Of a DNA stretch of 64,000 bases, positions 1 through 9,091 are shown in pieces; positions within the stretch are counted from its first letter, which is position 1, and every line of letters begins with the position of its first letter. Location: positions 1 to 64,000 of the forward strand of contig CAJTXS010000003.1 in NCBI GenBank assembly GCA_910583735.1. The letters are read 5' to 3'. The DNA is from an uncultured Christensenella sp. GTDB taxonomy: Bacteria; Bacillota; Clostridia; Christensenellales; UBA3700. The position numbers and the translations under genes were made by a program. The notes beneath the pieces are model-generated. The model made no database searches and was not told the DNA's origin. It saw nothing but the letters and a program-made list of their open reading frames with translations.

Positions 1-104
1 ATTAGCGACTACAGTACGCAAAAATGATCATCAATTATATTAATACATGAACAAATCAAATGTAATAATCGGATAAATATTATAGCTTAATCGTAAATCT
101 GAGA

Positions 105-136
105 TATAAAAAAGCCGCTCTTGATAAGAGCGGCTT
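105..136 (-). terminator. Intrinsic terminator of the nuoE-like gene
   Basis: On the minus strand an 11-bp perfect stem (112-122 with 126-136, loop 123-125) is followed by a run of six or more U. It lies 20 bp after the nuoE-like stop codon, so that gene appears to be transcribed alone. Confidence 0.9.
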
Positions 137-155
137 AACTATTATAATCGGTCAA

Positions 156-647
156 TCAATACTTGGCAAGTATCTTATTTACCTCGTCGGGAGTAACCTT
201 ACCGTAGACGTCCTCGCCCACTGTCATGACGGGCGCGAGACCGCAGCAACCTATGCAGCGCGTAGCCACGAGCGAGAACTTGCCGTCGGGCGTGCAGTCG
301 CCGTTGCTCAGTCCGAGGACCTGCGAAATCTTATCGAATACCTGCTGAGAGCCCTTGACATAACAAGCTGTACCGAGACATACTCCGATAGGATTCTGTC
401 CCTGAGGCGCTAAAGCGAACTGCGAATAGAATGTGGTTATTCCGAAAATCTTTTCCTTGGGTATACCCGTCTCTTCGCTCACGATAGCTTGCACTTCCAA
501 GGGCAAGTATCCGTATATCTCCTGCGCCTTCTGCAAGGCAGGCATGGCGCAACCGTCCAACTTGGCTATATCTTTGAGCGCGGCTCTGAGTTTTGCCTCC
601 TGCTCGGGCGTTCCGCTAAAGGGCACGGATGTAATCTTCTTCTTCAT
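156..647 (-). CDS. NADH dehydrogenase/hydrogenase-type NuoE-like [2Fe-2S] subunit
   Basis: A 163-residue thioredoxin-like [2Fe-2S] protein of the NuoE/HndA/HydC family. The four cluster cysteines are visible as Cys90, Cys95, Cys131 and Cys135 (motifs CLGTAC and CIGCC), after an N-terminal helical region. In this family the subunit passes electrons with a NuoF-like flavoprotein in complex I or in electron-bifurcating [FeFe] hydrogenases. The start has a strong ribosome site (GGGAGGAA, 5 nt upstream). Odd point: the usual NuoF/NuoG or HydA/HydB partners are not adjacent. A terminator follows immediately and the gene has its own promoter, so it is a one-gene unit and its partners must be elsewhere. 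Family assignment is firm; the specific complex is not known. Confidence 0.93.
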   Translation of the reverse strand: MKKKITSVPFSGTPEQEAKLRAALKDIAKLDGCAMPALQKAQEIYGYLPLEVQAIVSEETGIPKEKIFGITTFYSQFALAPQGQNPIGVCLGTACYVKGSQQVFDKISQVLGLSNGDCTPDGKFSLVATRCIGCCGLAPVMTVGEDVYGKVTPDEVNKILAKY

Positions 648-687
648 TATTTCCTCCCGCTACGCTGTATAGCGCATTGCAGTATAT

Positions 688-716
688 ATTGTATCATATC
701 GCTTATAAGTTTACAA
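688..716 (-). promoter_or_regulatory. Sigma-70-type promoter of the nuoE-like gene
   Basis: Minus strand: -35 TTGTAA (711-716), 17-bp spacer, -10 TACAAT (688-693). The leader to the start codon would be about 35 nt and contains a ribosome site. Confidence 0.75.
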
Positions 717-954
717 TGCTTTTTGTCCAATTTTCTGTGTAGCTGATATGTTTGGCGAGCTCTACGACGCTTCCGTCCGCTTGCGCCGTATGCAAATGCG
801 GCTAAAATATTTTATATTATATAATATCCTTATTACTAAGCTCAACCGCCGCATATAGCTGTTATATCCGATGATTTAATAAGCCCGACATGCCGCCTGT
901 AATCTTACTTTAATAATAAATATCCCCGCCTATGGGCGACATTAATATCGCTTA

Positions 955-985
955 ATAAAAAATAAGGCGCGGAATATCCGCGCCC
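955..985 (-). terminator. Intrinsic terminator of the leu operon
   Basis: Minus strand: perfect 8-bp GC-rich stem (966-973 with 977-984) and 3-nt loop, followed by a U-rich tract, 18 bp past the leuB stop. Bases 717-954 between this and the nuoE promoter show no gene. Confidence 0.88.
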
Positions 986-1002
986 AATATCGTAATAATC
1001 GA

Positions 1003-2067
1003 TTAGATATTATTGATTATCTTTTCCGTCATCTCTTTGGTGCCGAGTACGGGCAGCCCCTCTTCTCTCAAGTCCGCCGTACGGGCGCCTTCGTTAAGCG
1101 TCTTATCGACTGCGCGCTCTATCGCGTCCGCCTCGTCGGAGAGATTAAAGGCGTATCTGAGCATCATAGCGGCAGAGAGAATAGTTGCGATAGGATTGGC
1201 AATATTCTGTCCCGCTATAGTGGGCGCAGAGCCGTGTATAGGCTCGTATAATCCTCTCGTAGTCTCGTTGATGGACGCGGACGGAAGTATGCCTATGCTG
1301 CCCACGCACATCGCGGACAAGTCGGATAATATATCGCCGAACAGATTGCCCGTGACTATTACGTCGAACTGCGACGGCTCGCGCACAAGCTGCATCGCCG
1401 CATTGTCTACCAATACGTCCTCAAGCTGCACATCGGGATAGTCGGAGTGCACGTCGTGCACGCACTTGCGCCATAAGCCCGACGTCTTGAGCACGTTGGC
1501 CTTGTCAATGCTCGACACCTTGCCGCGTCTCTTCTGCGCAAGCTCGAAAGCTACCCTCGCAATCCTCTCGACTTCGAGCTCGCCGTAAGCCATTATGTCA
1601 TAGCCTTCCGAGCCATATTTACCCTGACGCATACCCTTCTCGCCGAAGTATATGCCGCCTATCAGCTCTCTTACTACCAGCAAATCGATGTCGCCGGGAG
1701 ACTTGAGCGGGCACACCTTGCTAAGCGCGGAGAAGAGCTTGGCGGGACGCAGATTTGCGTACAACCCCATCTCCTTGCGCACGCCCAAAAGAGCGCGCTC
1801 GGGTCTCTTCTCGTAAGGAAGATTGTCGTATTGATATCCGCCCACCGCGCCGAGCAGCACGCTGTCGCTCATAAGACATATGTCGAGGCTCTCCTTAGGC
1901 AGGGGCTCGCCGTATCTGTCGTAAGCCACGCCGCCGCACACGCTCTCGTTGAATGCGAATGTATGGCTGTATCTGTCGCCTATCTTGGTAAGCACGTCCA
2001 TTGCCGATTCCACGACCTCGGGACCGATACCGTCGCCTTTGATTACCGCTATATTATAAATACCCAT
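1003..2067 (-). CDS. leuB: 3-isopropylmalate dehydrogenase
   Basis: 354 residues, the normal length for LeuB, which oxidatively decarboxylates 3-isopropylmalate to 2-oxoisocaproate with NAD+ in leucine synthesis. Visible family signatures are the N-terminal GDGIGPEV, the active-site lysine region DKANVLKTSG, and the conserved segment NLFGDILSDL followed by a serine-rich helix typical of the isocitrate/isopropylmalate dehydrogenase fold. It is the last gene of leuC-leuD-leuB, 24 bp after leuD, with a ribosome site (AAGGAGAT) before an ATG start. leuA and the ilv genes are not in the window. Confidence 0.96.
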   Translation of the reverse strand: MGIYNIAVIKGDGIGPEVVESAMDVLTKIGDRYSHTFAFNESVCGGVAYDRYGEPLPKESLDICLMSDSVLLGAVGGYQYDNLPYEKRPERALLGVRKEMGLYANLRPAKLFSALSKVCPLKSPGDIDLLVVRELIGGIYFGEKGMRQGKYGSEGYDIMAYGELEVERIARVAFELAQKRRGKVSSIDKANVLKTSGLWRKCVHDVHSDYPDVQLEDVLVDNAAMQLVREPSQFDVIVTGNLFGDILSDLSAMCVGSIGILPSASINETTRGLYEPIHGSAPTIAGQNIANPIATILSAAMMLRYAFNLSDEADAIERAVDKTLNEGARTADLREEGLPVLGTKEMTEKIINNI

Positions 2068-2091
2068 CGTTATCTCCTTAATCCGCCTTAA

Positions 2092-2586
2092 TTATTCGGT
2101 ATATTTACCGCTCTTAATCGCCTCTACCAGTCCGCCGCAAGCTATAATCTGCTGTATGAACCGAGGGAAAGGCGCCGCCGAGAACTGCTTGCCCGTAGTC
2201 ACGTCTGTTATCACGCCCGTATCTACGTCTACGCTTACAATGTCGCCCTGCTCTATGGCTTCCGCCGCCTCGGGACACTCGAGTATATACAGTCCTATGT
2301 TGAGCGCGTTGCGATAGAATATCCTTGCAAAGGACTTGGCTATCACTATCGACACGCCGCAGCCCTTCAGCGCGATAGGCGCGTGCTCGCGGGACGAGCC
2401 GCAACCGAAGTTCTTACCCGCAACGACGATATCGCCCTTGTTGACCTGCTTGTAGAAGTCGGGGTCGGTATACTCCATGCAGTGCTTGGCAAGCTCTGCG
2501 GGGTCGAACGTACTCAAATATGTGGCGGGGACTATGATATCGGTATCGATATCGTCTCCGAACTTAAAAACTCTGCCCTGTATCAT
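2092..2586 (-). CDS. leuD: 3-isopropylmalate dehydratase small subunit
   Basis: 164 residues, typical of the short LeuD type found in Clostridia and archaea. It forms the swivelling aconitase domain 4 that, with LeuC, isomerises 2- to 3-isopropylmalate. Motifs YLSTFDP and [14 protein letters not shown] (substrate-binding loop) are present. The start overlaps the leuC stop by 4 bp (ATGA), so translation is probably coupled; the ribosome site is GGAGGAGA inside the end of leuC. Confidence 0.96.
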   Translation of the reverse strand: MIQGRVFKFGDDIDTDIIVPATYLSTFDPAELAKHCMEYTDPDFYKQVNKGDIVVAGKNFGCGSSREHAPIALKGCGVSIVIAKSFARIFYRNALNIGLYILECPEAAEAIEQGDIVSVDVDTGVITDVTTGKQFSAAPFPRFIQQIIACGGLVEAIKSGKYTE

Positions 2587-3872
2587 TTATTCTCCTCCAG
2601 TCTGCGCTCGGATATCAACTTGCCCGCTATCGCGCTCGCCATAGCCGTCGCGGGAGAGGCAAGATAGATATAGCTGTCTTTGGCGCCCATTCTGCCTATA
2701 AAGTTGCGGTTGGTGGTAGTGACCGCCCTCTCGCCCGATGCAAGTATGCCCATGTGTCCGCCGAGACAAGGTCCGCATGTGGGCGTAGACACTATCGCGC
2801 CGCCCTCGATAAAGGTGCGTACGTAGCCCTTCTCCACAGCTTCCAAATATATCTTGTTGGTGGCGGGTATGACGATAGTCCTTACATTGGGATTGACCTT
2901 GCGCCCCTTAAGCACCTTAGCCGCCGCGGCAAGGTCGCTTATCCTGCCGTTGGTGCAAGAGCCTATAACTACCTGATCTATCGCAATATCCTCATCCAAA
3001 GTATCGACGTTGCGGGTGTTGGACGGCAAGTGCGGGAATGCTACCGTAGGGGGCACCTCTGCAAGGTCTATGTCAATGACGCGCTCGTACGCGTCTGCCG
3101 ACGGCTCTGCGAACCTGTCGTACTTCTTACCAAGCGTTACTTGAGTGTACTCGTCGGTAATCTCGTCTATGGGGAAAACGCCGTTCTTGGCGCCGCACTC
3201 GATAGCCATATTACATATGGTGAATCTGTCGTCCGCGCTCATGTACTTGACGCCCTCTCCGCCGAACTCTATGCTCTTATACAGCGCGCCGTCTACGCCT
3301 ATCATGCCGATGATGTGCAATATTACGTCTTTACCGCTGATATAGGGCGAGGGCTTGCCTATTAGATTGAATCTGATTGCGGACGGCACCTTGAGCCATA
3401 TCTTGCCCGACATCATTATGCCGGCTATATCCGTGGAGCCTACGCCCGTGGAGAAAGCGCCCAGCGCTCCGTAAGTGCACGTATGCGAATCCGCGCCTAT
3501 CATTACCGCCCAAGGCTTAGCGATTCCCTTCTCGGGCAGCAGAGCATGCTCTATGCCCATCTGTCCCACGTCGAAGAAGTTCTTGACGCCCTCTTTCCTT
3601 GCGAAGTCGCGCACGCGCTTGCACTGCTCCGCCGACTTGATGTCTCTGTTGGGGGTGAAGTGGTCGAGTACGAACGTGACGTTGTCTTTATTGCACAGTT
3701 TGCAGCCGCTGCTCTCGAATACATCGATTGCAACGGGTGCGGTCACATCGTTGGACATTGCCGTATCCACATCTACGAGCACGAGGTTACCCGCCTTGAG
3801 CGCTTGCTCCGCTTGAGCGACGTTCATGCCCTTCTTTGCAGCTAAAATCTGTTGAGTATATGTAAGTGTCAT
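2583..3872 (-). CDS. leuC: 3-isopropylmalate dehydratase large subunit
   Basis: 429 residues. An aconitase-family protein carrying a [4Fe-4S] cluster; the three cluster cysteines are visible as Cys306 (GSCTNGR), Cys366 and Cys369 (TCGPCLGG). The length fits the shorter archaeal/clostridial LeuC class that pairs with a 160-residue LeuD. It is the first gene of the leu operon, with a GGAGA ribosome site and a good promoter 25-50 bp upstream. No T-box or leader peptide was recognisable, so leucine control is not evident from the leader. Confidence 0.96.
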   Translation of the reverse strand: MTLTYTQQILAAKKGMNVAQAEQALKAGNLVLVDVDTAMSNDVTAPVAIDVFESSGCKLCNKDNVTFVLDHFTPNRDIKSAEQCKRVRDFARKEGVKNFFDVGQMGIEHALLPEKGIAKPWAVMIGADSHTCTYGALGAFSTGVGSTDIAGIMMSGKIWLKVPSAIRFNLIGKPSPYISGKDVILHIIGMIGVDGALYKSIEFGGEGVKYMSADDRFTICNMAIECGAKNGVFPIDEITDEYTQVTLGKKYDRFAEPSADAYERVIDIDLAEVPPTVAFPHLPSNTRNVDTLDEDIAIDQVVIGSCTNGRISDLAAAAKVLKGRKVNPNVRTIVIPATNKIYLEAVEKGYVRTFIEGGAIVSTPTCGPCLGGHMGILASGERAVTTTNRNFIGRMGAKDSYIYLASPATAMASAIAGKLISERRLEENK

Positions 3873-3894
3873 ATTGTGTCTCCGTTATCTAAAT

Positions 3895-3923
3895 ATTATA
3901 CAGGCGCGCGAGACTTAAGTCAA
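3895..3923 (-). promoter_or_regulatory. Promoter of leuCDB
   Basis: Minus strand: -35 TTGACT (3918-3923), 17-bp spacer, perfect -10 TATAAT (3895-3900). The transcript leader would be only about 15-20 nt, too short for an attenuator. Confidence 0.85.
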
Positions 3924-4156
3924 GTTTACGGGCAATCTATCGACGCACACATTTTTATAAAATGACGCCGTACGTTACCGACTGCCGACCGCATTAAGCG
4001 CCGTGCGCGCCGATACAACGCTGCTGTAAACACGCCTTAAATTACTTAAACGTAATCGTTTATTTGCGCGTTTGACGCGTCTATTGACAATCAACGGCGC
4101 ATAGATATGCCGATAGCATTAACCATGTTTTTGTATTGAAAAATTGAAGATACGCG

Positions 4157-4705
4157 TCAATAGTCTCTGCCCGTAAGCGCGCCTTCCTCGAGCATCCCCG
4201 CAAAGCCGTGTTGCCGCAAGTACTCGTACACCACAATTGCCACGCTGTTGGCAAGATTGAGCGAGCGCGTCCCCTCTCTCATCGGGATGCGCAGTGCATT
4301 GTCGTAACACTGCTTAAGGAGCGGCTCGGGCAACCCTCTCGTCTCCCTGCCGAAGAATACGTAACACTCGTCGCTATAGCTCACGCCCACGTGATTTCGC
4401 GGCGCCTTGGTAGAGGCAAAGAATACTTGCTTGCCGCTGCCCTCGAATGCGCGTCGCACTGCGATAGGCATATCTTCTCTGCCCGTATATCCCGTATTGA
4501 GCGATAGAAACTCGTAGATATCCTTATACCTGCGCACGTCGGACAACTCCCAATAGTCCAGCCCGCTGCGCTTGAGATACTTATCTTCCCAGCTGAAGCC
4601 GCACGGCTCTATCACGTGCAGGATTGCGCCCGTCGCCGCGCAGGTGCGGACTATGTTGCCTGTGTTGTTGGGTATCTCCGGCTCGAAAAGCACTACGTTG
4701 ATCAT
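4157..4705 (-). CDS. trmL: tRNA (cytidine/uridine-34-2'-O)-methyltransferase
   Basis: 182 residues, a little longer than the usual 155-160. This is a SPOUT-class enzyme that 2'-O-methylates the wobble base of tRNA-Leu using S-adenosylmethionine. Three SPOUT motifs are visible: the N-terminal PEIPNNTGNIVRTC, the middle FFGRETRGLPE, and the knot-forming IPMREGTRSLNLANSVAI. The extra 25 residues are a C-terminal tail. It is the last gene of the spoVT operon, overlapping dus by 4 bp. Confidence 0.94.
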   Translation of the reverse strand: MINVVLFEPEIPNNTGNIVRTCAATGAILHVIEPCGFSWEDKYLKRSGLDYWELSDVRRYKDIYEFLSLNTGYTGREDMPIAVRRAFEGSGKQVFFASTKAPRNHVGVSYSDECYVFFGRETRGLPEPLLKQCYDNALRIPMREGTRSLNLANSVAIVVYEYLRQHGFAGMLEEGALTGRDY

Positions 4706-5610
4706 AATCTGCTTGCTATCTCCATGAATGTGTCTATGTCGGACGCGCTGAACGCGATATTCTTAAGCTCCTTGCCGCCCCTTACTCCCTTAAGGTAACA
4801 TGCGATATGCTTCTTGATATCCGCGCACACCTTGGCTGAAGGGTGATGATTGAGCATGATGCTAATATGCCTCTTGAGCGCCTCTGCTCTGCCCATAGGC
4901 GATACTCCCTTGATAGATGAGAATATGTCGGGATTGCCGAGCGCGCCCCTGCCTATCATCGCCGCATAAGCGCCCGTATGCTTTAATATCGCGTCGAAAC
5001 TTGCGGAGTCGGTAACGTCGCCGTTGGCTATCACGGGTATGTCGAGCGCGCAGACTATCTCCGCTATCGCATCCCAATCCGCATTGCCCGAGTAGTACAT
5101 ATCCCTCGTCCTGCCGTGCACGGCAACCGCTATTGCTCCCGCGTCCTGCATGCGCAGGGCGAAATCCTTTGCTCCCGACTTGTCATTCCAGCCCAATCGC
5201 ATCTTAATAGTGACGTTGTCCCTTACGCTCCTTGCCGCCTTGACTACCGCGGCAGCTCTGTCCGCGTCGAGCAGCAGGGCTGAGCCCTCGCCGTTCTTTA
5301 CAATCTTGGGGACGGGGCAGCCCATATTAATATCTATTATATCGAATTTATCGAGCAGAGGACTTGCGCACGCCTTGGCTATAAAGTCGGGTTCGCCGCC
5401 GAACAGTTGCACGCATTTAATGCGCTCGTTGCCTGTGGTATAGAGCAAATCCGCCGTGCGAGAGCTGTCGTAACACAGCCCCTTAGCCGACACCATCTCG
5501 GTATATGTGACGTCCGCGCCGCACATCGCGCACACCGCGCGAAAGCCCACGTCCGTATATCCGGCAATAGGCGCGAGATATGCGCCCGACTTGGGCAAAA
5601 CGGCTGTCAC
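4702..5610 (-). CDS. dus: tRNA-dihydrouridine synthase
   Basis: 302 residues, an FMN-dependent TIM-barrel enzyme that reduces uridine to dihydrouridine in the tRNA D-loop. Visible: the N-terminal LAPIAGYTDVGFR, the catalytic cysteine in NMGCPVPKIVKNGEGSALL, KMRLGW, VHGRTR, VIANGDV and the phosphate-binding MIGRGALGNP. This pattern is closest to the DusB/YacF group. The start codon is GTG at 5610, behind GGGAGCGGGG, and overlaps the mazG stop by 4 bp. Confidence 0.94.
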   Translation of the reverse strand: MTAVLPKSGAYLAPIAGYTDVGFRAVCAMCGADVTYTEMVSAKGLCYDSSRTADLLYTTGNERIKCVQLFGGEPDFIAKACASPLLDKFDIIDINMGCPVPKIVKNGEGSALLLDADRAAAVVKAARSVRDNVTIKMRLGWNDKSGAKDFALRMQDAGAIAVAVHGRTRDMYYSGNADWDAIAEIVCALDIPVIANGDVTDSASFDAILKHTGAYAAMIGRGALGNPDIFSSIKGVSPMGRAEALKRHISIMLNHHPSAKVCADIKKHIACYLKGVRGGKELKNIAFSASDIDTFMEIASRL

Positions 5611-6560
5611 AGCCCCGCTCCCTTAGCCTCTTGCCACAGCCTGTCCAGCTCCTCGTCGGACGCCGATGATATATCCGCGCGCGCCTCTACGTACTTGAAT
5701 CTGTGTATGAATTTATCTGTGGCGGCTCTGAGCGCGGTCTCCGGCTCTACATGCTTGAGCCTTAGCACATTGACAGCGGCAAAGAGCAAATCGCCGCCCT
5801 CGACTTCCGCCTCGGCGCCGTCCGCATCGAGCAGTTCCGTAAGTTCCTCGCCCACCTTGCCACTCGCCTGCCGCGCGTCCGCGAAATCGAATCCCGCCTT
5901 AGCCGCAGCCTTGCCTACCTTATACGCCTTGATGAGCGCGGGCATCGCCTTACCTACGGAGTCCATCTTGGACGACGCGCCCGTATACTTCTTTTCTTTA
6001 GCCTTGGCGTTGTCCCACGCGATGAGCGCCTGCTCGGCATTGTCCGCCTTGACGTCTCCGAATATATGAGTGTGTCTGTCTATCAGCTTTCTGCACAGAC
6101 GCGTAATCACGTCGGATATATCGAACTCGCCGCTCTCTTCCGCCATGACGGCATGAAATACCGATTGCAGCAGCACGTCGCCGCTCTCCTCTTCCATGTT
6201 GTCGACGTCGCGGTTGTCGATTGCCTCTACCAGTTCGTACGCCTCTTCTATCATGTTGGAGCGGATACTCTCATGGCTCTGCGCTCTGTCCCACTGGCAG
6301 CCGCCTTCGCCACGCAATATCTTCATTATCCTGTACACGTCGGGGAAATTAAATCTTGTTCTGTCCGTGAGCGCCGCGGGCTGCACCTCGATAACGCCGT
6401 CCTTATCCGCTATCTCTCCGCCTATGCGCCTATGTATAATCGCCGTTACGGCGTCCCTGTTATCTTTCGTCACTCCGTCTATTACGACGCGCACCGCGCT
6501 GTCCGAGAGCAGCGCCTCGTCTGCAAGTAATTCCGTTGCGGTTAGTCTAAGTTGTGCCAT
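5607..6560 (-). CDS. mazG: MazG-family nucleotide pyrophosphohydrolase, tandem MazG domains
   Basis: 317 residues with two MazG domains. The first (about 75-180) has the metal-binding EEAYELVEAI and EEESGDVLL; the second (about 215-290) has EELTEL and EGGDLL. The family hydrolyses NTPs to NMP and pyrophosphate. In B. subtilis the equivalent gene yabN, also between spoVT/yabM and downstream genes, has a full tetrapyrrole-methylase domain in front. Here only about 70 residues precede MazG, so the methylase domain is absent or reduced to its last strands. Ribosome site GGAGG; the start overlaps spoVB by 14 bp. Confidence 0.93.
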   Translation of the reverse strand: MAQLRLTATELLADEALLSDSAVRVVIDGVTKDNRDAVTAIIHRRIGGEIADKDGVIEVQPAALTDRTRFNFPDVYRIMKILRGEGGCQWDRAQSHESIRSNMIEEAYELVEAIDNRDVDNMEEESGDVLLQSVFHAVMAEESGEFDISDVITRLCRKLIDRHTHIFGDVKADNAEQALIAWDNAKAKEKKYTGASSKMDSVGKAMPALIKAYKVGKAAAKAGFDFADARQASGKVGEELTELLDADGAEAEVEGGDLLFAAVNVLRLKHVEPETALRAATDKFIHRFKYVEARADISSASDEELDRLWQEAKGAGL

Positions 6561-8127
6561 CTATCCTCCGATTAAGTCGACGCGCTATCGCGTAAATTTT
6601 ACTGCCGAGCGGCAACGCCTTGAGCTCATCCTTGCTCATTATCCCCATCGCAAGAGCGATGGGCGCGTATATTGCAATGCCAGCCGCAACGCCTATACCT
6701 ATGCACAGATAAACATTGGATACATAGCGGGCTATAAGCCATACCGGCGCATACATTATAACACCGCTCAGTAAGATTTTACTAACGTTTTTGACAAGCG
6801 GAATATTCCTGCCGAGCAGATACGCGTGCTTATATATGAGTATCAGAACGTAAGCGAGATTATAAACCGCCCAGGCAAGACATATACCTTTGATACCGAG
6901 CGCATAGGCTAAAGCTATCTCCAAGCCTATCCTGCTTACGCTCAAGATTGCTCCCGCCGCAAGGCAGAATCCCGCCCTGTCGAGCGACTGCATAATTGCG
7001 GTATATATCTGCAGACAGGACGCCAATATCACGTTAATCGAGGATATGCGCATCAATGCGGTCGCGAGCGCGAGCTGGTCGGCGCCGAGCGACGGATAGA
7101 GCGCCTTAAGCAATTGCGGCGCCAGCGCGAAAAGTCCGAAGAAGCATGGCGCGCCTATCATGAGCGCCGTCTTTATACAAGACGAGCTGCGGTCCTTAAT
7201 GCCGCACGCGTCCTTTTTCGCATAGCTGTACGAGAGCGCTGGCACTATCGCCGCAGCGAGCGCGATAGCGATAACGGTAGGCATATTGACTACCGTATTG
7301 ACTATACCCGTCATTATGCCGTAGTCGGCGGTTGCGCTGCCGTAGCCGAAGCGCGTAAGCAGCCTTACTATCAGCAAGCTGTCTATAAGCGAAGATATGG
7401 GTAAAATGATGCCGCTCAGCATAATAGGCGCGTATTCTTTCATATACGCGTTGCGCAAAGTGAGCGGGCACGACGTCGCCTTGAGCGCAGGCGAAAACAC
7501 ATAAAAAGCCGCCGTGAATATCAGCCCCGCAAGCTCGCTCGCCGTCACGCCTATCACCGCGCCCGCGACGCCCCACACGACGCTCTTTTTTACAAGTAAA
7601 AATGACAGAGTCAGTCCCGCGCCCAGCTTGACTATCTGCTCAATGAGCTGCGCGCCTGCGGCTATCTTAATCCTGCCGACGCCGAGCAGAGCCCCGCGTA
7701 TGCAAGAGCTCATGCCCACTATCAGTATGGACGGCGCTATTAGGTAATAACACAGCTTAATAGCTTCCCTGCCCTGCAAGACGGCAATCTGCGTCGCAAG
7801 TCCGCAGATTACGCCCGCAGCGATAAGCGAGAGCAACAGCGTATAGGCAAAAGCCGCTCCCATTATCCCGCCGCCGCTGTTGTCGCCCAAAGCCTTTCCC
7901 GCGGCGACTCTGCGCGAAATGAGCACCGACACTCCGCCAGAAGATAGCGCGATTGCCGCGGCATATACGGGGAATATAAGCTGATACATGCCTATCCCGT
8001 CTACGCCGAGTATGCTGACAAGCGGTATCTTGTATACCGCGCCGATTATCTTGGCAAGCAGCGTGGAGAGGGCTATTATCATGCCCCCTCCCAGCGCGTT
8101 TTTAGTTGACGCGGTAGCGCTGCTCAT
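6547..8127 (-). CDS. Stage V sporulation protein B-like polysaccharide flippase (MOP superfamily)
   Basis: 526 residues, about 14 hydrophobic segments, no signal peptide. The N-terminal GGMIIALSTLLAKIIGAVYKIPL is typical of SpoVB/YabM, membrane flippases of the MATE/MurJ superfamily that move lipid-linked saccharides. Its place directly after spoVT and before mazG matches B. subtilis yabM. The likely role is lipid-linked envelope precursor export in sporulation or wall growth; the substrate cannot be read from sequence. It starts on the last base of spoVT. Confidence 0.9.
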   Translation of the reverse strand: MSSATASTKNALGGGMIIALSTLLAKIIGAVYKIPLVSILGVDGIGMYQLIFPVYAAAIALSSGGVSVLISRRVAAGKALGDNSGGGIMGAAFAYTLLLSLIAAGVICGLATQIAVLQGREAIKLCYYLIAPSILIVGMSSCIRGALLGVGRIKIAAGAQLIEQIVKLGAGLTLSFLLVKKSVVWGVAGAVIGVTASELAGLIFTAAFYVFSPALKATSCPLTLRNAYMKEYAPIMLSGIILPISSLIDSLLIVRLLTRFGYGSATADYGIMTGIVNTVVNMPTVIAIALAAAIVPALSYSYAKKDACGIKDRSSSCIKTALMIGAPCFFGLFALAPQLLKALYPSLGADQLALATALMRISSINVILASCLQIYTAIMQSLDRAGFCLAAGAILSVSRIGLEIALAYALGIKGICLAWAVYNLAYVLILIYKHAYLLGRNIPLVKNVSKILLSGVIMYAPVWLIARYVSNVYLCIGIGVAAGIAIYAPIALAMGIMSKDELKALPLGSKIYAIARRLNRRIDGTT

Positions 8128-8648
8128 CAGGCGTTGATTTCGAGCTCAAGCATCTTAGCCGCCACGTCGCATACGGCGATATTCTTCTCTCCGACATTGT
8201 CGGATGCGGTCATGATAAGTCCGCCGTATAGATCTCCCGCCGCCATAATCGGCACCACGTATTGCTTTTTACCCACAATCGAGCCGTCTTTGGTAAGAGT
8301 GATGTTGTCGTACAGTCCGCTGCGTCTTTCCTCGAGCGCGCGGTAGAACGACTCGGATATCTCCTTGCCTACAATGCCTTTCAACGCGCCGCCGGCGGCT
8401 GTTATCTTATAGTCGTCGCACACCGCAACGCCAAGACCCGTCTTGACGGAGAGTATATCGCATACTTCCTTCATCTTGCTCTGTTTCTCTTCGACGGGAG
8501 AATATTTCTTAAGCGTCATTTCGCCGCCTTCCGACATGAGAATCTGTATCTGCGTGCCCTCCTTAATGCCCAGCACTCTTCTTATCTCTTTGGGGATAAC
8601 TACCCTGCCCAGTTCGTCTACTCTGCGTACGATGCCCGTGCCGCTCAT
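8127..8648 (-). CDS. spoVT: AbrB/SpoVT-family sporulation regulator
   Basis: 173 residues. An N-terminal AbrB-type swapped-hairpin DNA-binding domain (about 5-50; GIVRRVDELGRVVIPKEIRR) is followed by a GAF-like sensor domain (about 60-170), the exact two-domain plan and length of SpoVT. In B. subtilis SpoVT is a forespore regulator acting under sigma-G. First gene of the operon spoVT-spoVB-mazG-dus-trmL, in which every junction overlaps. Strong ribosome site AAGGAAGG. Confidence 0.95.
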   Translation of the reverse strand: MSGTGIVRRVDELGRVVIPKEIRRVLGIKEGTQIQILMSEGGEMTLKKYSPVEEKQSKMKEVCDILSVKTGLGVAVCDDYKITAAGGALKGIVGKEISESFYRALEERRSGLYDNITLTKDGSIVGKKQYVVPIMAAGDLYGGLIMTASDNVGEKNIAVCDVAAKMLELEINA

Positions 8649-9034
8649 ATATATTACCTTCCTTTATCCTTTTTGCTTAGTATCTGCTACGCGGCGGTAA
8701 ATTATGTAAATATTTTTCTTTGCTGATAATATAGCTGTCAATCGGCTATAAGTATAAATAAAATACAATCATTATAATATCGTGCTGCTATCGACAAAAA
8801 TTAAAGATATGTAATTGCAAATTTTATTTAATATATCGGCGCAGCTGCGATCATTGACTTGCGGAAAGCATTGCGGCGATAGATATAACGATATATAATA
8901 CTGCATGTAATATTGATAAAAATATAAAAAAAAATTAATATAGATATACAATAAATATCTCAGTAAAGTCGCTTATATACATAAGCAATCTATTCTTTAC
9001 AGCTCTTAAATTAATAAATGTAAAATAATTCTCA
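8649..9034. other. Gap upstream of spoVT
   Basis: About 390 bp, very AT-rich. It must contain the spoVT promoter, but no convincing sigma-70 -35/-10 pair was found, which would be expected if a sporulation sigma factor reads it. No gene seen. Confidence 0.5.
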
Positions 9035-9065
9035 CATAAAAAGAGACGGACATATTGTCCGTCCC
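9035..9065 (-). terminator. Intrinsic terminator of dnaN
   Basis: Minus strand: 8-bp perfect stem (9045-9052 with 9056-9063), 3-nt loop, then a U-rich tail. It isolates dnaN from the spoVT operon. Confidence 0.87.
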
Positions 9066-9091
9066 GATATCTACAATTATAATTGATTTTA

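Noticed and set aside
3873..4156. T-box or leucine attenuator before leuC
   Set aside because: The good promoter is only about 25 bp from the start codon, leaving no room, and no T-box motif is present on the minus strand.
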